This document shows, in pieces, positions 44,880 through 53,837 of a DNA stretch of 60,151 nt. The position numbers and the translations under genes are program-made. Every line of letters begins with the position of its first letter. Position 1 is the first letter of the stretch. The DNA comes from Rhizobium grahamii CCGE 502 (GTDB lineage Bacteria > Pseudomonadota > Alphaproteobacteria > Rhizobiales > Rhizobiaceae), in NCBI RefSeq assembly GCF_000298315.2, contig NZ_AEYE02000007.1:1-60151 (forward strand), in the 5' to 3' direction. Below the pieces are notes generated by a model. It saw nothing but the letters and a program-made list of their open reading frames with translations, was not told the DNA's origin and did no database searches.

Positions 44880-45482
44880 ATGGCTTTCGAATTGCCCGAA
44901 CTTCCCTATGACTATGAAGCGCTTCAGCCCTTCATGTCGAAGGAAACCCTGGAATTCCATCACGACAAGCACCACAAGGCTTATGTCGACAACGGCAACA
45001 AGCTTGCGGCAGAGGCAGGCCTTTCCGATCTCTCCCTCGAAGACGTCGTGAAGAAGTCGTTCGGCACCAATGCCGGCCTCTTCAACAATGCTGCCCAGCA
45101 CTACAATCACGTTCACTTCTGGAAGTGGATGAAGAAGGGCGGCGGCGGCAACAAGCTGCCGAGCAAACTCGAGGCTGCGGTCAATTCCGACCTCGGCGGC
45201 TACGACAAGTTCAAGGCCGACTTTATCGCGGCCGGCACGACGCAGTTCGGCTCCGGCTGGGCTTGGGTTTCCGTCAAGAACGGCAAGCTCGAAATCTCCA
45301 AGACCCCGAACGGCGAAAACCCGCTCGTGCACGGCGCAACCCCGATCCTCGGTGTCGACGTGTGGGAACACTCCTACTACATCGACTACCGCAACGCGCG
45401 TCCGAAGTACCTCGAAGCCTTCGTCGACAGCCTGATCAACTGGGACTACGTCCTGGAGCGCTACGAAGCCGCCGCCAAGTAA
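44880..45482 (+). CDS. sodB: Fe/Mn superoxide dismutase
   Basis: This 200-residue enzyme converts superoxide to peroxide and oxygen. Metal ligands are His27, His74, Asp160 and His164 (in LEFHHDKHH, AAQHYNH and DVWEHSYYIDY). The start is set by AAAGGAGA before the ATG at 44880. The choice of iron or manganese cannot be settled by eye. A terminator follows. Confidence 0.96.
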   Translation: MAFELPELPYDYEALQPFMSKETLEFHHDKHHKAYVDNGNKLAAEAGLSDLSLEDVVKKSFGTNAGLFNNAAQHYNHVHFWKWMKKGGGGNKLPSKLEAAVNSDLGGYDKFKADFIAAGTTQFGSGWAWVSVKNGKLEISKTPNGENPLVHGATPILGVDVWEHSYYIDYRNARPKYLEAFVDSLINWDYVLERYEAAAK

Positions 45483-45506
45483 GCGGTTCGCAAGAACAGA
45501 TGCCAG

Positions 45507-45532
45507 CACCCGGCGCCTCGAAACGCCGGGTG
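45507..45532 (+). terminator. Terminator of sodB
   Basis: A perfect 9-bp stem (CACCCGGCG/CGCCGGGTG) with an 8-base loop is followed by TTTTCGTTT, 25 bp past the sodB stop. Confidence 0.85.
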
Positions 45533-45586
45533 TTTTCGTTTCGAGATCGTCACAGGCGTGTCATGCGGCGCGCCTAAATCGCTGCC

Positions 45587-46441
45587 ATGACATCCTTTTC
45601 CGATCTTCCCATCCTCCGCTTCGGCGTCGTCGCAGATCCCCAATATGCTGCGAGGGAGCCGCATGTCGGGATGGACCGCCATTATGCCAATAGCCTCGCC
45701 AAGCTGTCGGAGGCGATCGAAGTCTTCAATGGCGAGGAGCTGAACTTCGTCATCACGCTCGGCGACATCATCGACCGGGATTTCGAGAGCTTCGACGACA
45801 TCTTGCCGGTCTACGACAGGCTGAAGCACGAAAACTACTTTCTGCTCGGCAATCATGATTTTGCGGTTGCCGCCGATCGGTTGGCCGATGTCGCCAGCCG
45901 CGTCGGTCTGGCGTCATCCTATTACAGCTTCGTCAGGCAGGGCTGGCGGTTCATTGCTCTGAATGGCAACGAGGTCAGCACCTTTGCGCCGCCGGAAGGG
46001 CATGCCCGTCGGGAGGTTGCCGCCCGCCGGCTGGGCGAACTCCGGGCCATCGGCGCCGCCAACGCACAGGACTGGAACGCCATGCCTGATGACGAGCAGT
46101 TCGCCTGGCTTTCCCACCAGATCGAGGACGCCGCTGCCGCGGGCGAGCGCGTCATCGTCATGAACCACTACCCAGTCTATCCGCCAAACGAGCACGACAG
46201 CTGGGACCGCGAACGGATGATCGCGCTACTGGCTGCGCACGAACATGTGGCCGCCTATTTCAGTGGACATAACCACGCGGGCAATTTCGGCACGCTCGAC
46301 GGATGCCATTTCCTCAATTTCAAGGGCATGGTTGATACCGAGAACGAGAATACCTTCGCCATCGTCGAAATCCGGACGGACCATATCGAGGTTCGTGGTT
46401 TCGGACGAGAGGACAGCCGGACGCTGACGCTCCGTCGCTAG
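45587..46441 (+). CDS. Calcineurin-like phosphoesterase, ADPRibase-Mn-like
   Basis: This 284-residue metallophosphoesterase has the metal motifs FGVVADPQ (residues 12-19), GDIIDRD (near 59), GNHDF (near 88), MNHYPVYPP (near 187) and GHNHAG (near 225). The layout is closest to manganese-dependent ADP-ribose/CDP-alcohol diphosphatases. Substrate is inferred only. Confidence 0.88.
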   Translation: MTSFSDLPILRFGVVADPQYAAREPHVGMDRHYANSLAKLSEAIEVFNGEELNFVITLGDIIDRDFESFDDILPVYDRLKHENYFLLGNHDFAVAADRLADVASRVGLASSYYSFVRQGWRFIALNGNEVSTFAPPEGHARREVAARRLGELRAIGAANAQDWNAMPDDEQFAWLSHQIEDAAAAGERVIVMNHYPVYPPNEHDSWDRERMIALLAAHEHVAAYFSGHNHAGNFGTLDGCHFLNFKGMVDTENENTFAIVEIRTDHIEVRGFGREDSRTLTLRR

Positions 46442-46519
46442 GGGCGTCATCTCTGCGCCGCCACGTCGCGTGGAACCGACATGCTCCCATGAGGATCATC
46501 AAACTCATAGGAGGCCATC

Positions 46520-46669
46520 ATGATTCGAAAACTAAAGTCGGGCGAATATCGTCTTTACTCGCGCAAGGTCGACCCCAAGACCCACAAGCGCAAAAATCTC
46601 GGCACGTTCAAATCGCGCGAAGCGGCCGAGAAGCATGAACGCGAGGTACAGTACTTCAAGCACCACTAG
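46520..46669 (+). CDS. 49-residue basic protein with an Arm-like motif
   Basis: ATG with TAGGAGG 5 bases upstream. The protein (IRKLKSGEYRLYSRKVD, then KNLGTFKSREAAEKHEREVQYFK) resembles small conserved alphaproteobacterial proteins and the N-terminal arm of integrases. It is rich in Lys, Arg and His, so nucleic-acid binding is possible. Confidence 0.75.
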   Translation: MIRKLKSGEYRLYSRKVDPKTHKRKNLGTFKSREAAEKHEREVQYFKHH

Positions 46670-46720
46670 GCGGCACGTGAGCGTCTGAGCCTATCGGCGG
46701 CTCGATAAGTCCGGGTGGGT

Positions 46721-46990
46721 TCAGGCCTTGTTGGTGAGCCAAACCGTTGGCGCGCCCAGAACGCCGCCGGTGCGCATAGCCGCCCTTAGCTCTTCCAGCT
46801 TGCCGAAGGCCTGCGCGGCCTCGACCGTGGCAAACTCATGGGTGACGGTCACGTCGTTGGGATTGTCTGCGGCTTGGTAAACGGCCTCGGCGGTAACGCC
46901 GTTTGCCTTCTGCACGGCGGCAAACGCATCGTAGACCTTGCGCCAGGCAGTGTAGTCCGAAACCTCATGCCTTACGAACATTGTCGGCAT
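46721..46990 (-). CDS. Small dimeric alpha/beta-barrel-like protein
   Basis: This 89-residue protein (FVRHEVSDYTAWRKVYDAF, then VTVTHEFATVEAAQAF) fits the ferredoxin-like fold of antibiotic-biosynthesis monooxygenase or cyclase-like small proteins. Enzymatic role unknown. AGGATCAG lies upstream of the ATG. Confidence 0.7.
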   Translation of the reverse strand: MPTMFVRHEVSDYTAWRKVYDAFAAVQKANGVTAEAVYQAADNPNDVTVTHEFATVEAAQAFGKLEELRAAMRTGGVLGAPTVWLTNKA

Positions 46991-47159
46991 CTGATCCTCC
47001 CACTTTTGGATTTACAGGCGAGGGCGTTCGGGTCGCCACCGTATCACCGAACGCGCCCGCGCGCCCGGGAAAAAACGGCAAGGTGCAGCATGGCACCTGC
47101 TCCTTGGCATTCGCCACATGCCCTAGCAGTTTCGGGGAGGCCGGACAGGCGCCGCTTTT

Positions 47160-47393
47160 TCAATCGATGGGGAAGAGTTGCGCCACCTGTTCAGGAGGAT
47201 CGCCGCGATCAATCGCGTTCAGGAGGCTATCCTTTGTGTCGTAGCCATCTTGGAAGAGATCGAAGAATGTCGAGGCTGCCCGGCAGCCTTCGATGCTGAT
47301 TGGATCTTTCTTGTGCAGGTGGCACCACTCCGAGAGTGCCTCGAATACGACGTCGACGTCTGTGAAGGAGATAGCGTTTAATAGGACTGTCAT
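47160..47393 (-). CDS. Small acidic protein, unknown function
   Basis: This 77-residue protein has two cysteines and reads as helical (ISFTDVDVVFEALSEWCHLH, then DPISIEGCRAASTFFDLFQDG). The ATG at 47393 has no strong ribosome binding site; 14 upstream codons are open. No family recognised. Confidence 0.55.
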   Translation of the reverse strand: MTVLLNAISFTDVDVVFEALSEWCHLHKKDPISIEGCRAASTFFDLFQDGYDTKDSLLNAIDRGDPPEQVAQLFPID

Positions 47394-47572
47394 CTGGTTC
47401 GATGCTCCGCTCAGGCAGAAGCACAAAACTCCCAAGCGGCCGTTGCCATTAAATGCCGACCGATGATTGATTGTACCGCCTGCGACAGGGCATGGCTATT
47501 AACTAAGACATAGCAGGCCTCCGCAAGGCGATTCATCAGACCCGCTGATGCCGGCCTGTCGCGATGCTTGCC

Positions 47573-48127
47573 TTAAAAGTCTGGCGGAATTGATCTGACC
47601 TCTCGCAGGTAATCTGCGATCGGCGCCAGTTCGGCGGAGCGCGGCATATTTTCAAGAACATCTTCCGGCCTGCACCAGGGATAGGAGAGCGATGTAATCC
47701 ACTCCATGACCTGCTTCAGATGATCCGACGAAATGATTTCCATCCGATCGATGGTGATGACGAGCCTCTGGACAAGACCGTGGACATCCGAAAAATACCA
47801 GTCGTAGCGACCACAGCCAATTCGGATGTCTCCGTTGTCCTTCGTCGACATGCCGACGAGCCAATGGCATGGAAAATGGCGTCGATTGGCATCTGTGGGT
47901 CGAGCCAGGCCGAACGTGTAGACATTTTCGAAGTCGTTCGCGAAACGCCGGCAGAGAATCTGTTCGATCTCAGGCAGGCCGCTGGCTGAATCTGGAAAGG
48001 AGATGGCGTCGGTGTTGACCACCATCTCCAGGGCAATATCCTCCGCGAAGGCATAGCGCATCAGGAATGGTCGGTTCCCGTCTTTTGCATAGAAATAGGT
48101 GCTGACGGCTTCGAACGGACTTGGCAT
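47573..48127 (-). CDS. Conserved-looking hypothetical protein
   Basis: This 184-residue cytoplasmic protein has an alternating strand/helix pattern (NRPFLMRYAFAEDIALEMVV, then HFPCHWLVGMSTKDNGDIRIGCGRYDWYFSDVHGLVQRLVITIDRM) that hints at an NTF2/SnoaL-like fold. No motif identifies a function. GGGGAT lies 8 bases before the ATG. It is divergent from the exonuclease gene. Confidence 0.6.
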   Translation of the reverse strand: MPSPFEAVSTYFYAKDGNRPFLMRYAFAEDIALEMVVNTDAISFPDSASGLPEIEQILCRRFANDFENVYTFGLARPTDANRRHFPCHWLVGMSTKDNGDIRIGCGRYDWYFSDVHGLVQRLVITIDRMEIISSDHLKQVMEWITSLSYPWCRPEDVLENMPRSAELAPIADYLREVRSIPPDF

Positions 48128-48306
48128 GGCGCGATCCCCAACGGCACCCGGATCATTCTAGCTATTTTTGTTGTTGCAGTGGAGCACCGATCTGCGGCCT
48201 CGATTCTAACCTTGCTACCATCCGTGCGCTTACCCCAAGTCTGGAATTTATCCGCCTCGCTTTCTATTTCCTTTCGATTGAAACTCATCGAAGCGTGCTT
48301 CGGCTC

Positions 48307-49107
48307 TTGAAGATCGCGACCTACAACATCAACGGCGTGAACGGGCGCCTGGAAAATCTTCTTCGCTGGCTGAAGGAGGACAAGCCCGATGTCGTGTGCC
48401 TGCAGGAATTGAAAGCAGAGGATGCCCGGTTTCCACGCAGCGCGCTCGAGCGCGCCGGCTACAGCGCGATCTGGCATGGACAGAAGAGCTGGAACGGCGT
48501 CGCGATCCTCTCCAGAGGCTCGACGCCGATTCTGACGCGGCGCGGTCTTCCCGGCGATCCCGACGACAAGCACAGCCGCTACATCGAGGCGGCCATCGAC
48601 GGTATCCTCATCGGATGCCTCTATCTTCCGAACGGAAATCCTGCGCCGGGGCCGAAATTCGACTACAAGCTCCGCTGGTTCCGACGGCTCCACGACTATG
48701 CCGCCGAGCTGCACGAGCTCGACATTCCTGCTCTCCTGGTCGGCGATTTCAACGTGATGCCGACAGATCTGGACGTCTACAAGCCGGAGCGTTGGCGGGA
48801 TGACGCTCTCTTCCGGCCGGAGGTCCGCAAGGCCTATGCCGACCTTGTGGGGCAGGGCTGGACCGACGCCGTAAGACATCTGCATCCGAACGAGCGCATC
48901 TATACCTTCTGGAAATATTGGCGAAACTCGTTCGAGCGCGATGCCGGCCTTCGGATCGACCACTTCCTGCTCAGCCCGGTGGTCGCCCCATGGCTGAAAT
49001 CGGCGAGCGTGCGCAGGAAGCCTCGGAGCTGGGAACACACAAGCGACCACGCGCCCGTGATGATCGAACTCGATATCGCCCGGCGCGAGGACTATGAGCA
49101 AGGATAA
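48307..49107 (+). CDS. xthA: Exodeoxyribonuclease III family AP endonuclease
   Basis: This 266-residue enzyme cuts DNA at abasic sites and trims 3' ends. Family motifs: KIATYNINGVNGR, CLQELKAED (catalytic Glu), LLVGDFNVMP, RIDHFLLS and SDHAPV (catalytic His). Homologues begin MKIATYN, which places the start at TTG 48307; a GTG four codons earlier is an alternative and the frame stays open 62 codons upstream. Neither has a strong ribosome binding site. Another xth copy may exist elsewhere. Confidence 0.9.
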   Translation: MKIATYNINGVNGRLENLLRWLKEDKPDVVCLQELKAEDARFPRSALERAGYSAIWHGQKSWNGVAILSRGSTPILTRRGLPGDPDDKHSRYIEAAIDGILIGCLYLPNGNPAPGPKFDYKLRWFRRLHDYAAELHELDIPALLVGDFNVMPTDLDVYKPERWRDDALFRPEVRKAYADLVGQGWTDAVRHLHPNERIYTFWKYWRNSFERDAGLRIDHFLLSPVVAPWLKSASVRRKPRSWEHTSDHAPVMIELDIARREDYEQG

Positions 49108-49145
49108 CGGATGGCGAGGGATGAAACAGAAATTCGAGGTGTCCG

Positions 49146-49484
49146 ATGAAGTTCATAACGGGTTGGCTGACCTGCAGGCAGGGAACGCGCGAGGAGTTCC
49201 TCCTCGTCATGGAACCTCATGTCGCGTCTACACGCAACGAGTCAGGTTGCGTATTTTTCGAGTATCATTGGCATAAGGATGACGAGGATGTGGTAGTTTT
49301 GATCGAAGGCTTTCGTGATGCCGAGGCGCACGAGTTCCATCGGCGGACACCGCACATGATCGCCATGCAGGCCGACGTTCGGCGGCTCCTCGCAAAGCTG
49401 AGTATTATTGAGACTCGCTCTGATGACGTCGCCCGTTATGATCTCGACTTTATTACAAATCCGCCGGGTCCGTATTGCCCCTAG
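49146..49484 (+). CDS. ABM-domain protein, putative quinol monooxygenase
   Basis: This 112-residue protein fits the antibiotic-biosynthesis monooxygenase fold: ITGWLTCRQGTREEFLLVMEPHVASTRNESGCVFFEYHWHKDDEDVVVLIEGFRDAEAHEFHRRTPHM. The ATG at 49146 is preceded by GAGGTG. Starts 38 bp after xthA and may share its transcript. Confidence 0.8.
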   Translation: MKFITGWLTCRQGTREEFLLVMEPHVASTRNESGCVFFEYHWHKDDEDVVVLIEGFRDAEAHEFHRRTPHMIAMQADVRRLLAKLSIIETRSDDVARYDLDFITNPPGPYCP

Positions 49485-49541
49485 TCACGCGAGAGAACCC
49501 TAGGAAGGAAGCCCACGGCCTACGCAGAGGAGGAGGATAGG

Positions 49542-49757
49542 ATGAGCGATCACGTCTACAAGAAGGTGGAACTCATTGGGAGTTCGAAGGTGTCTGTCAC
49601 CGAGGCGATCGAGACCGCGGTCGCGCGAGCCTCGAAAACGATGCGCAATCTCGAATGGTTCGAAGTCGATCAGATCCGCGGGCATATCAAGGACGGCGCA
49701 GTGGCGCATTATCAGGTCGTGATGAAGGTTGGATTTCGGATCGACGACACGCCGTGA
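49542..49757 (+). CDS. Dodecin, flavin-binding
   Basis: This 71-residue protein matches dodecins throughout: HVYKKVELIGSSKVSVTEAIETAVARASKTM, NLEWFEVDQIRGHI with the flavin-stacking Trp, and VAHYQVVMKVGFRI. Dodecins form dodecamers that store or sequester flavin. AGGAGGAGGA lies upstream of the ATG. Confidence 0.93.
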   Translation: MSDHVYKKVELIGSSKVSVTEAIETAVARASKTMRNLEWFEVDQIRGHIKDGAVAHYQVVMKVGFRIDDTP

Positions 49758-49814
49758 CAGGCTGGGGGAAGACGAGGAGGTCGCGTGCCCTGCCTCGTGT
49801 CTGTCGGCATCCGC

Positions 49815-50723
49815 TCAGGCTGCCGTGACCATTGGCAGCTCTTTCCGCTCCATCGCGTCGCGCTTCGGCGGCGTGCCGAACATGCGGGAATATTCGCGGC
49901 TGAACTGCGAGGCGCTTTCATACCCGACCTGATAGGCGGCCGTCGCCACGCTTGCACCGTCAGACACCATCAGTCGCCGTGCCTCCAGCAGCCGCATGTT
50001 CTTCTGGTACTTCAGCGGCGTCATGGCGGTCAGCTGCTTGAAATGCTGGTGGAAGGAAGAGGGGCTCATGTGTGCGACGGACGCAAGCTGCTCGATCCGC
50101 ACCGGCGTGGCAAAGTTCTCGCGCAGCAGATGGATGGCGTCGGTCATGCGCCTGATGTGACTGCCGGGTAGCGCCAGCTTGCTGACCTCCGCTGCGTTCG
50201 GTCCGGTCAGCAGCCAGTAGCAGATCTCGCGCATGATCGCCGGATAGAGCACCGGAATGGCCTTCGGCGTATCGGCAAGGCGGACAAGCCTCAGCACGCA
50301 ATCGGCAAGCACGCCGTCGAAATTCTGCACGAAGACACCGGCTGCGCTGTCACTGGCCGGTCGTGGCGGCTGTTCCATCGCCTCCATCACGTCGCGCAGG
50401 ATCGCCACATCGAAATCGATGTTCAGGCCGATATACGGCTCCTCCTTGCTGGCCTTGGTGATCTGCCCAAGGGCCGGCACCTCGAAGGTAACGATCAGCG
50501 ATTGCATCTCCCCATATTGGAGGACGCGGTCGCCGACCATGATTTCCTTGGCTCCCTGGACGACGACGCAGATCGTCGGCCGATAGATCATGTGGTTCGG
50601 CATGACCGGATGGGTGACGCGCGACACCGACAGCGCCGGCAGCGGAGTCTCGAAGCGCCCCTCGGCGTCGCCGGCCGTTCTGTCGATATAGGTGTGGATT
50701 GCCTGCTTCAGGGTATTCAGCAT
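49815..50723 (-). CDS. AraC-family regulator with AraC_N domain
   Basis: This 302-residue regulator has an N-terminal ligand domain (PF06719-like: MIYRPTICVVVQGAKEIMVGDRVLQYGEMQSLIVTFEVPALGQIT) and a C-terminal double helix-turn-helix (HLLRENFATPVRIEQLASVAHMSPSSFHQHFKQLTAMTPLKYQK). The ATG at 50723 follows GAGGAG; earlier ATGs exist but fit worse. It is divergent from the SDR gene and probably controls it. Confidence 0.9.
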   Translation of the reverse strand: MLNTLKQAIHTYIDRTAGDAEGRFETPLPALSVSRVTHPVMPNHMIYRPTICVVVQGAKEIMVGDRVLQYGEMQSLIVTFEVPALGQITKASKEEPYIGLNIDFDVAILRDVMEAMEQPPRPASDSAAGVFVQNFDGVLADCVLRLVRLADTPKAIPVLYPAIMREICYWLLTGPNAAEVSKLALPGSHIRRMTDAIHLLRENFATPVRIEQLASVAHMSPSSFHQHFKQLTAMTPLKYQKNMRLLEARRLMVSDGASVATAAYQVGYESASQFSREYSRMFGTPPKRDAMERKELPMVTAA

Positions 50724-50893
50724 TGCCAGCGTCTCCTCGGTCATTCCTCGGCGGCAGCTCAAGATAGCCGCCGCATCGCATGATCCGCAAGTCGCTTGGA
50801 GGATTAGGCAAGAAATTCGAGAGTTCCGGCATTCAACAACCATGCCCGGCAAGCGTACCGTAGGAGGCATGAACTCCAGCAAAGGAAGAGATC

Positions 50894-51673
50894 ATGTCGA
50901 AAAAAACGCAAGCAAATTCAGCATCTAAGGTTGCCATCGTCACCGGCGGCAGTCGTGGCCTCGGCCGCAATACGGCGATCGACCTCGCCCGTCGCGGCGT
51001 GAACGTCATCGTCACATACCGTGCAAATCAGGCAGAAGCAGAGACCGCTGTATCGGAGATAAAGGCACTCGGCGTCGAAGCCATCGCCCTGCAGCTGGAC
51101 ACCGGTCGCGTCGCCGACTTTGACGCCTTCGTGGGCAAGGTGAAGGAGGCCTTGCAAGGTCTTGGAAGGACTCGGTTCGACTACCTCGTCAATAATGCCG
51201 GCAGCAGCTATCACGCGACGATTGCCGAAACGACGGAAGAGGCCTTCGACGAGCTCGTTAACGTACACCTGAAGGGCGTCTTCTTCCTGACGCAGAAGCT
51301 GCTGCCGCTGATGGCCGATGGCGGGCGGATCATCAATGTCTCGAGCGGCCTTGCCCGCTTCGCAGTGCCCGGCATCTCCGCCTATGCATCGATGAAGGGG
51401 GCGATCGAGGTCTTCACCCGCTATCTCGCCAAGGAACTCGGCCCGCGCGGCATCACGGCCAACACCGTTGCGCCTGGCGCGATCGCCACCGATTTCAGCG
51501 GCGGCATGGTGCGGGACAATCCGACCTACAACAAGTTGGTCGCCGACGCGACGGCGCTCGGCCGTGCCGGCGTGCCCGACGATATCGGCCCGATGATCGC
51601 CGCGTTGCTTTCCGACGAAAACCGCTGGGTCAACGGCCAGCGCATCGAAGTCTCCGGCGGCACGCACCTCTGA
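50894..51673 (+). CDS. Short-chain dehydrogenase/reductase
   Basis: This 259-residue classical SDR has TGGSRGLGRN (17-26), NNAG (near 103), catalytic Ser near 152 and YASMK (Tyr-x-x-x-Lys). NADP preference is suggested by YRAN after strand 2. Substrate unknown. AAAGGAAGAG precedes the ATG. The divergent AraC regulator is the likely activator. Confidence 0.92.
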   Translation: MSKKTQANSASKVAIVTGGSRGLGRNTAIDLARRGVNVIVTYRANQAEAETAVSEIKALGVEAIALQLDTGRVADFDAFVGKVKEALQGLGRTRFDYLVNNAGSSYHATIAETTEEAFDELVNVHLKGVFFLTQKLLPLMADGGRIINVSSGLARFAVPGISAYASMKGAIEVFTRYLAKELGPRGITANTVAPGAIATDFSGGMVRDNPTYNKLVADATALGRAGVPDDIGPMIAALLSDENRWVNGQRIEVSGGTHL

Positions 51674-51678
51674 TCAGC

Positions 51679-52380
51679 TCACCCGGTCGCGGCTACCGGC
51701 GGGTTCGTCCATCCGCTGGTCCAGAGTTGCCGCAGCCGGTCGCCGTCGCCCCGGAAATAGGCGTCGGCGGTCTCGCAATGCTCGACACGGTCGCTGCGGA
51801 AATTGCGGATCGCCTGGCGCAGCTCGCACCAGGCGACGATGTTTGCAGTCTGCGAATAGTAGATGAGGGCGATCGGCTGGATCCTTCGCTCCGTCGCGCG
51901 GCCGAGTTCGTCGCGATAGTCGAGCATCAGCTTCTGTTCGTCGCGGATGGCGCGGCGAACCAGACCAAGATCGAGCCCGACCGGGGATTGGGCCACCGAT
52001 CCCCAGGCATAGAGCGCCTTTCGCTCCATCGCTTGACGCAGGGGCGCCGGTATTGCGCCCGTTATCTTCTGGTTGACTCCCTTGGCCGCCCGCTTGAGTT
52101 CCTCGTCGCCCGTCCGGTCGAGCAGCGCCAGCGACAAGACGATCGCCTCCATTTCCTCGACCGAGAACATCAGCGGCGGCAGGTCGAAGCCCGGCCGCAT
52201 GATGTAGCCGATGCCGCGGCCGCCCTCGATCGGGACGCGCATCGCCTGCAAGGCGGCGATGTCGCGATAGATCGAGCGCACGGTCACCTCGAGCGTTTCC
52301 GCCATGCGGGCCGCAGTCATCGGCTTGCTCGCCAGCCGCAGGATCTGGATGATCTCGAAAAGCCGTGAGGCCTTGCGCAT
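51679..52380 (-). CDS. YafY-type HTH/WYL regulator
   Basis: This 233-residue regulator has an N-terminal winged helix (SRLFEIIQILRLASKPMTAARMAETLEVTVRSIYRDIAALQ) and a WYL-type C-terminal domain (RRAIRDEQKLMLDYRDELGRATERRIQPIALIYYSQTANIVAWCELRQAIRNFRSDRV). AAGGAGG lies 7 bases before the ATG at 52380. It is divergent from the LysE gene, and an operator-like repeat lies in the gap. Confidence 0.92.
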   Translation of the reverse strand: MRKASRLFEIIQILRLASKPMTAARMAETLEVTVRSIYRDIAALQAMRVPIEGGRGIGYIMRPGFDLPPLMFSVEEMEAIVLSLALLDRTGDEELKRAAKGVNQKITGAIPAPLRQAMERKALYAWGSVAQSPVGLDLGLVRRAIRDEQKLMLDYRDELGRATERRIQPIALIYYSQTANIVAWCELRQAIRNFRSDRVEHCETADAYFRGDGDRLRQLWTSGWTNPPVAATG

Positions 52381-52404
52381 TTTCGCCTCCTTCAGCCTAT
52401 GCTC

Positions 52405-52422
52405 CTGACAATACACTGTCAG
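52405..52422. promoter_or_regulatory. Operator-like inverted repeat between YafY and LysE genes
   Basis: CTGACA (52405-52410) and TGTCAG (52417-52422) form a perfect inverted repeat with a 6-base spacer. It lies 25-42 bp upstream of the YafY start, over its likely promoter. Autoregulation and control of lysE are inferred. Confidence 0.6.
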
Positions 52423-52508
52423 TTGGGCCGTCGTATAGCACTCGCTATCGAATTGAAAATCAACATCGTCTTTGAAATCGACCTTGAATTGGATAGCGGA
52501 CAACTGAC

Positions 52509-53147
52509 ATGACCTACAGCGAAAATCTCTGGCTCTACTTCACGCTTCTCTTCGGCATCATCATCGTCCCCGGCATGGATATGCTGTTCGTGCTGGCCAA
52601 TTCGCTGACCGGCGGTCGGCGCACGGGTATCGCCGCGACCGCCGGCATCATGGCGGGTGGGGCCGTGCACTCGCTCTATGGCGCGATCGGTGTCGGTGTG
52701 CTCGCCGTCCTGCTGCCGACCTTGTTCAATCCGCTGCTCTTTGCCGGCGCGGCCTATATGGCATGGATCGGCTACACGCTGATCCGCAGTTCGATCACGG
52801 TCGACACGGTCGGGCCAGGCGGCTTGCACTCGGGTTGGCGGGCCTTTCGCCAGGGCGCGGCGACCTGCCTGATCAACCCGAAGGCGTATCTCTTCATGAT
52901 CGCGGTCTATCCGCAGTTCCTGAAGCCGATCTATGGTCCGATCTGGGCGCAAGGCCTCGTGATGGGCTTCATGACGATGGCGACGCAGGCCGCCGTCTAC
53001 GGCACTTTGGCCCTGACGGCGGCCAGAAGCCGCACGATGCTGGTCTCCAATCCGAAGGCGACAATTCTGGTCGGGCGGATCGCCGGGGCGCTGCTGATCG
53101 CCGTTTCGATCCTCACTGCATGGCACGGCTGGCGCACGCCGGCATGA
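52509..53147 (+). CDS. LysE-family amino acid/metabolite exporter
   Basis: This 212-residue inner membrane protein has about six membrane segments and the LysE signature IIIVPGMDMLFVLANSLTGGRRTGIAATAGIMAG. A conserved INPKAYLF follows segment 3. Substrate unknown. The divergent YafY regulator probably controls it. Confidence 0.9.
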   Translation: MTYSENLWLYFTLLFGIIIVPGMDMLFVLANSLTGGRRTGIAATAGIMAGGAVHSLYGAIGVGVLAVLLPTLFNPLLFAGAAYMAWIGYTLIRSSITVDTVGPGGLHSGWRAFRQGAATCLINPKAYLFMIAVYPQFLKPIYGPIWAQGLVMGFMTMATQAAVYGTLALTAARSRTMLVSNPKATILVGRIAGALLIAVSILTAWHGWRTPA

Positions 53148-53293
53148 GGTGTGAATGCGAAACGATTTAAAGCTTCGTTTTTCCTGAAATCTCACCCACT
53201 TGTTACTTTTTGGGGCGAAAAAATTTGCCATGATGCCGCCCGTCGGCGAGGCGCCGGGCTTCGCGGACCTTGTTATCAAAGAGGAGTGGAGAC

Positions 53294-53740
53294 ATGAGAC
53301 TGAAAGCTATAGTCGCGGCAGTGCTCGTTGCCGGTCTGGGGGTCGGCATCGCAATTGCAGCGGAGGACGGCACGCATGACGCACGCTCTGCATTGATGAA
53401 GAAGGTGGGCGGCGCGGCGGGAGCCCTGGCTGCGATCGCCAAGGGCGAAAAGCCCTTTGACGCAGAGGTAGTCAAGGCCTCGTTTACAACAATCTCGGAA
53501 ACCGCAAAGGTTTTCCCTGATCAGTTCAAGCCTGGCACCGAGAAAGGCGACAAGGCGGCGAGTCCGAAGATCTGGGAAGATCAAGCGGACTTCAAGGCCC
53601 GTGCAGAAAAGCTTTCAACCGAAGCTGCTGCGCTGGTAGCCAAGCCTCCGAGCGATGCGGCCGGTGTCGGCGCCGCTATGAAGGCGCTTGGCGCAAATTG
53701 CGGCGGCTGTCATGAGAAGTTTCGGATAAAGACCGAATAG
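53294..53740 (+). CDS. Cytochrome c' (class II cytochrome c)
   Basis: This 148-residue periplasmic protein has a signal peptide (AIVAAVLVAGLGVGIAIA) and a four-helix layout with the heme motif CGGCH at the C-terminus (136-140), typical of cytochrome c'. Such proteins bind NO or carry electrons. GAGGAG lies 9 bases before the ATG at 53294. The diheme cytochrome gene follows after a hairpin. Confidence 0.92.
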   Translation: MRLKAIVAAVLVAGLGVGIAIAAEDGTHDARSALMKKVGGAAGALAAIAKGEKPFDAEVVKASFTTISETAKVFPDQFKPGTEKGDKAASPKIWEDQADFKARAEKLSTEAAALVAKPPSDAAGVGAAMKALGANCGGCHEKFRIKTE

Positions 53741-53760
53741 CGATCCTGACCTTTCAGTCA

Positions 53761-53798
53761 AACGATCCGCGTCAGCCTTGCCGCTGGAGCGGATCGTT
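53761..53798 (+). terminator. Hairpin between the two cytochrome genes
   Basis: AACGATCCGC (53761-53770) and GCGGATCGTT (53789-53798) form a perfect 10-bp stem followed by TTATGTTTTC. It would separate the cytochrome c' transcript from the diheme gene, or reduce read-through. Confidence 0.65.
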
Positions 53799-53837
53799 TT
53801 ATGTTTTCAATGGTGCGATTGATAACGGGAGCTGTGA

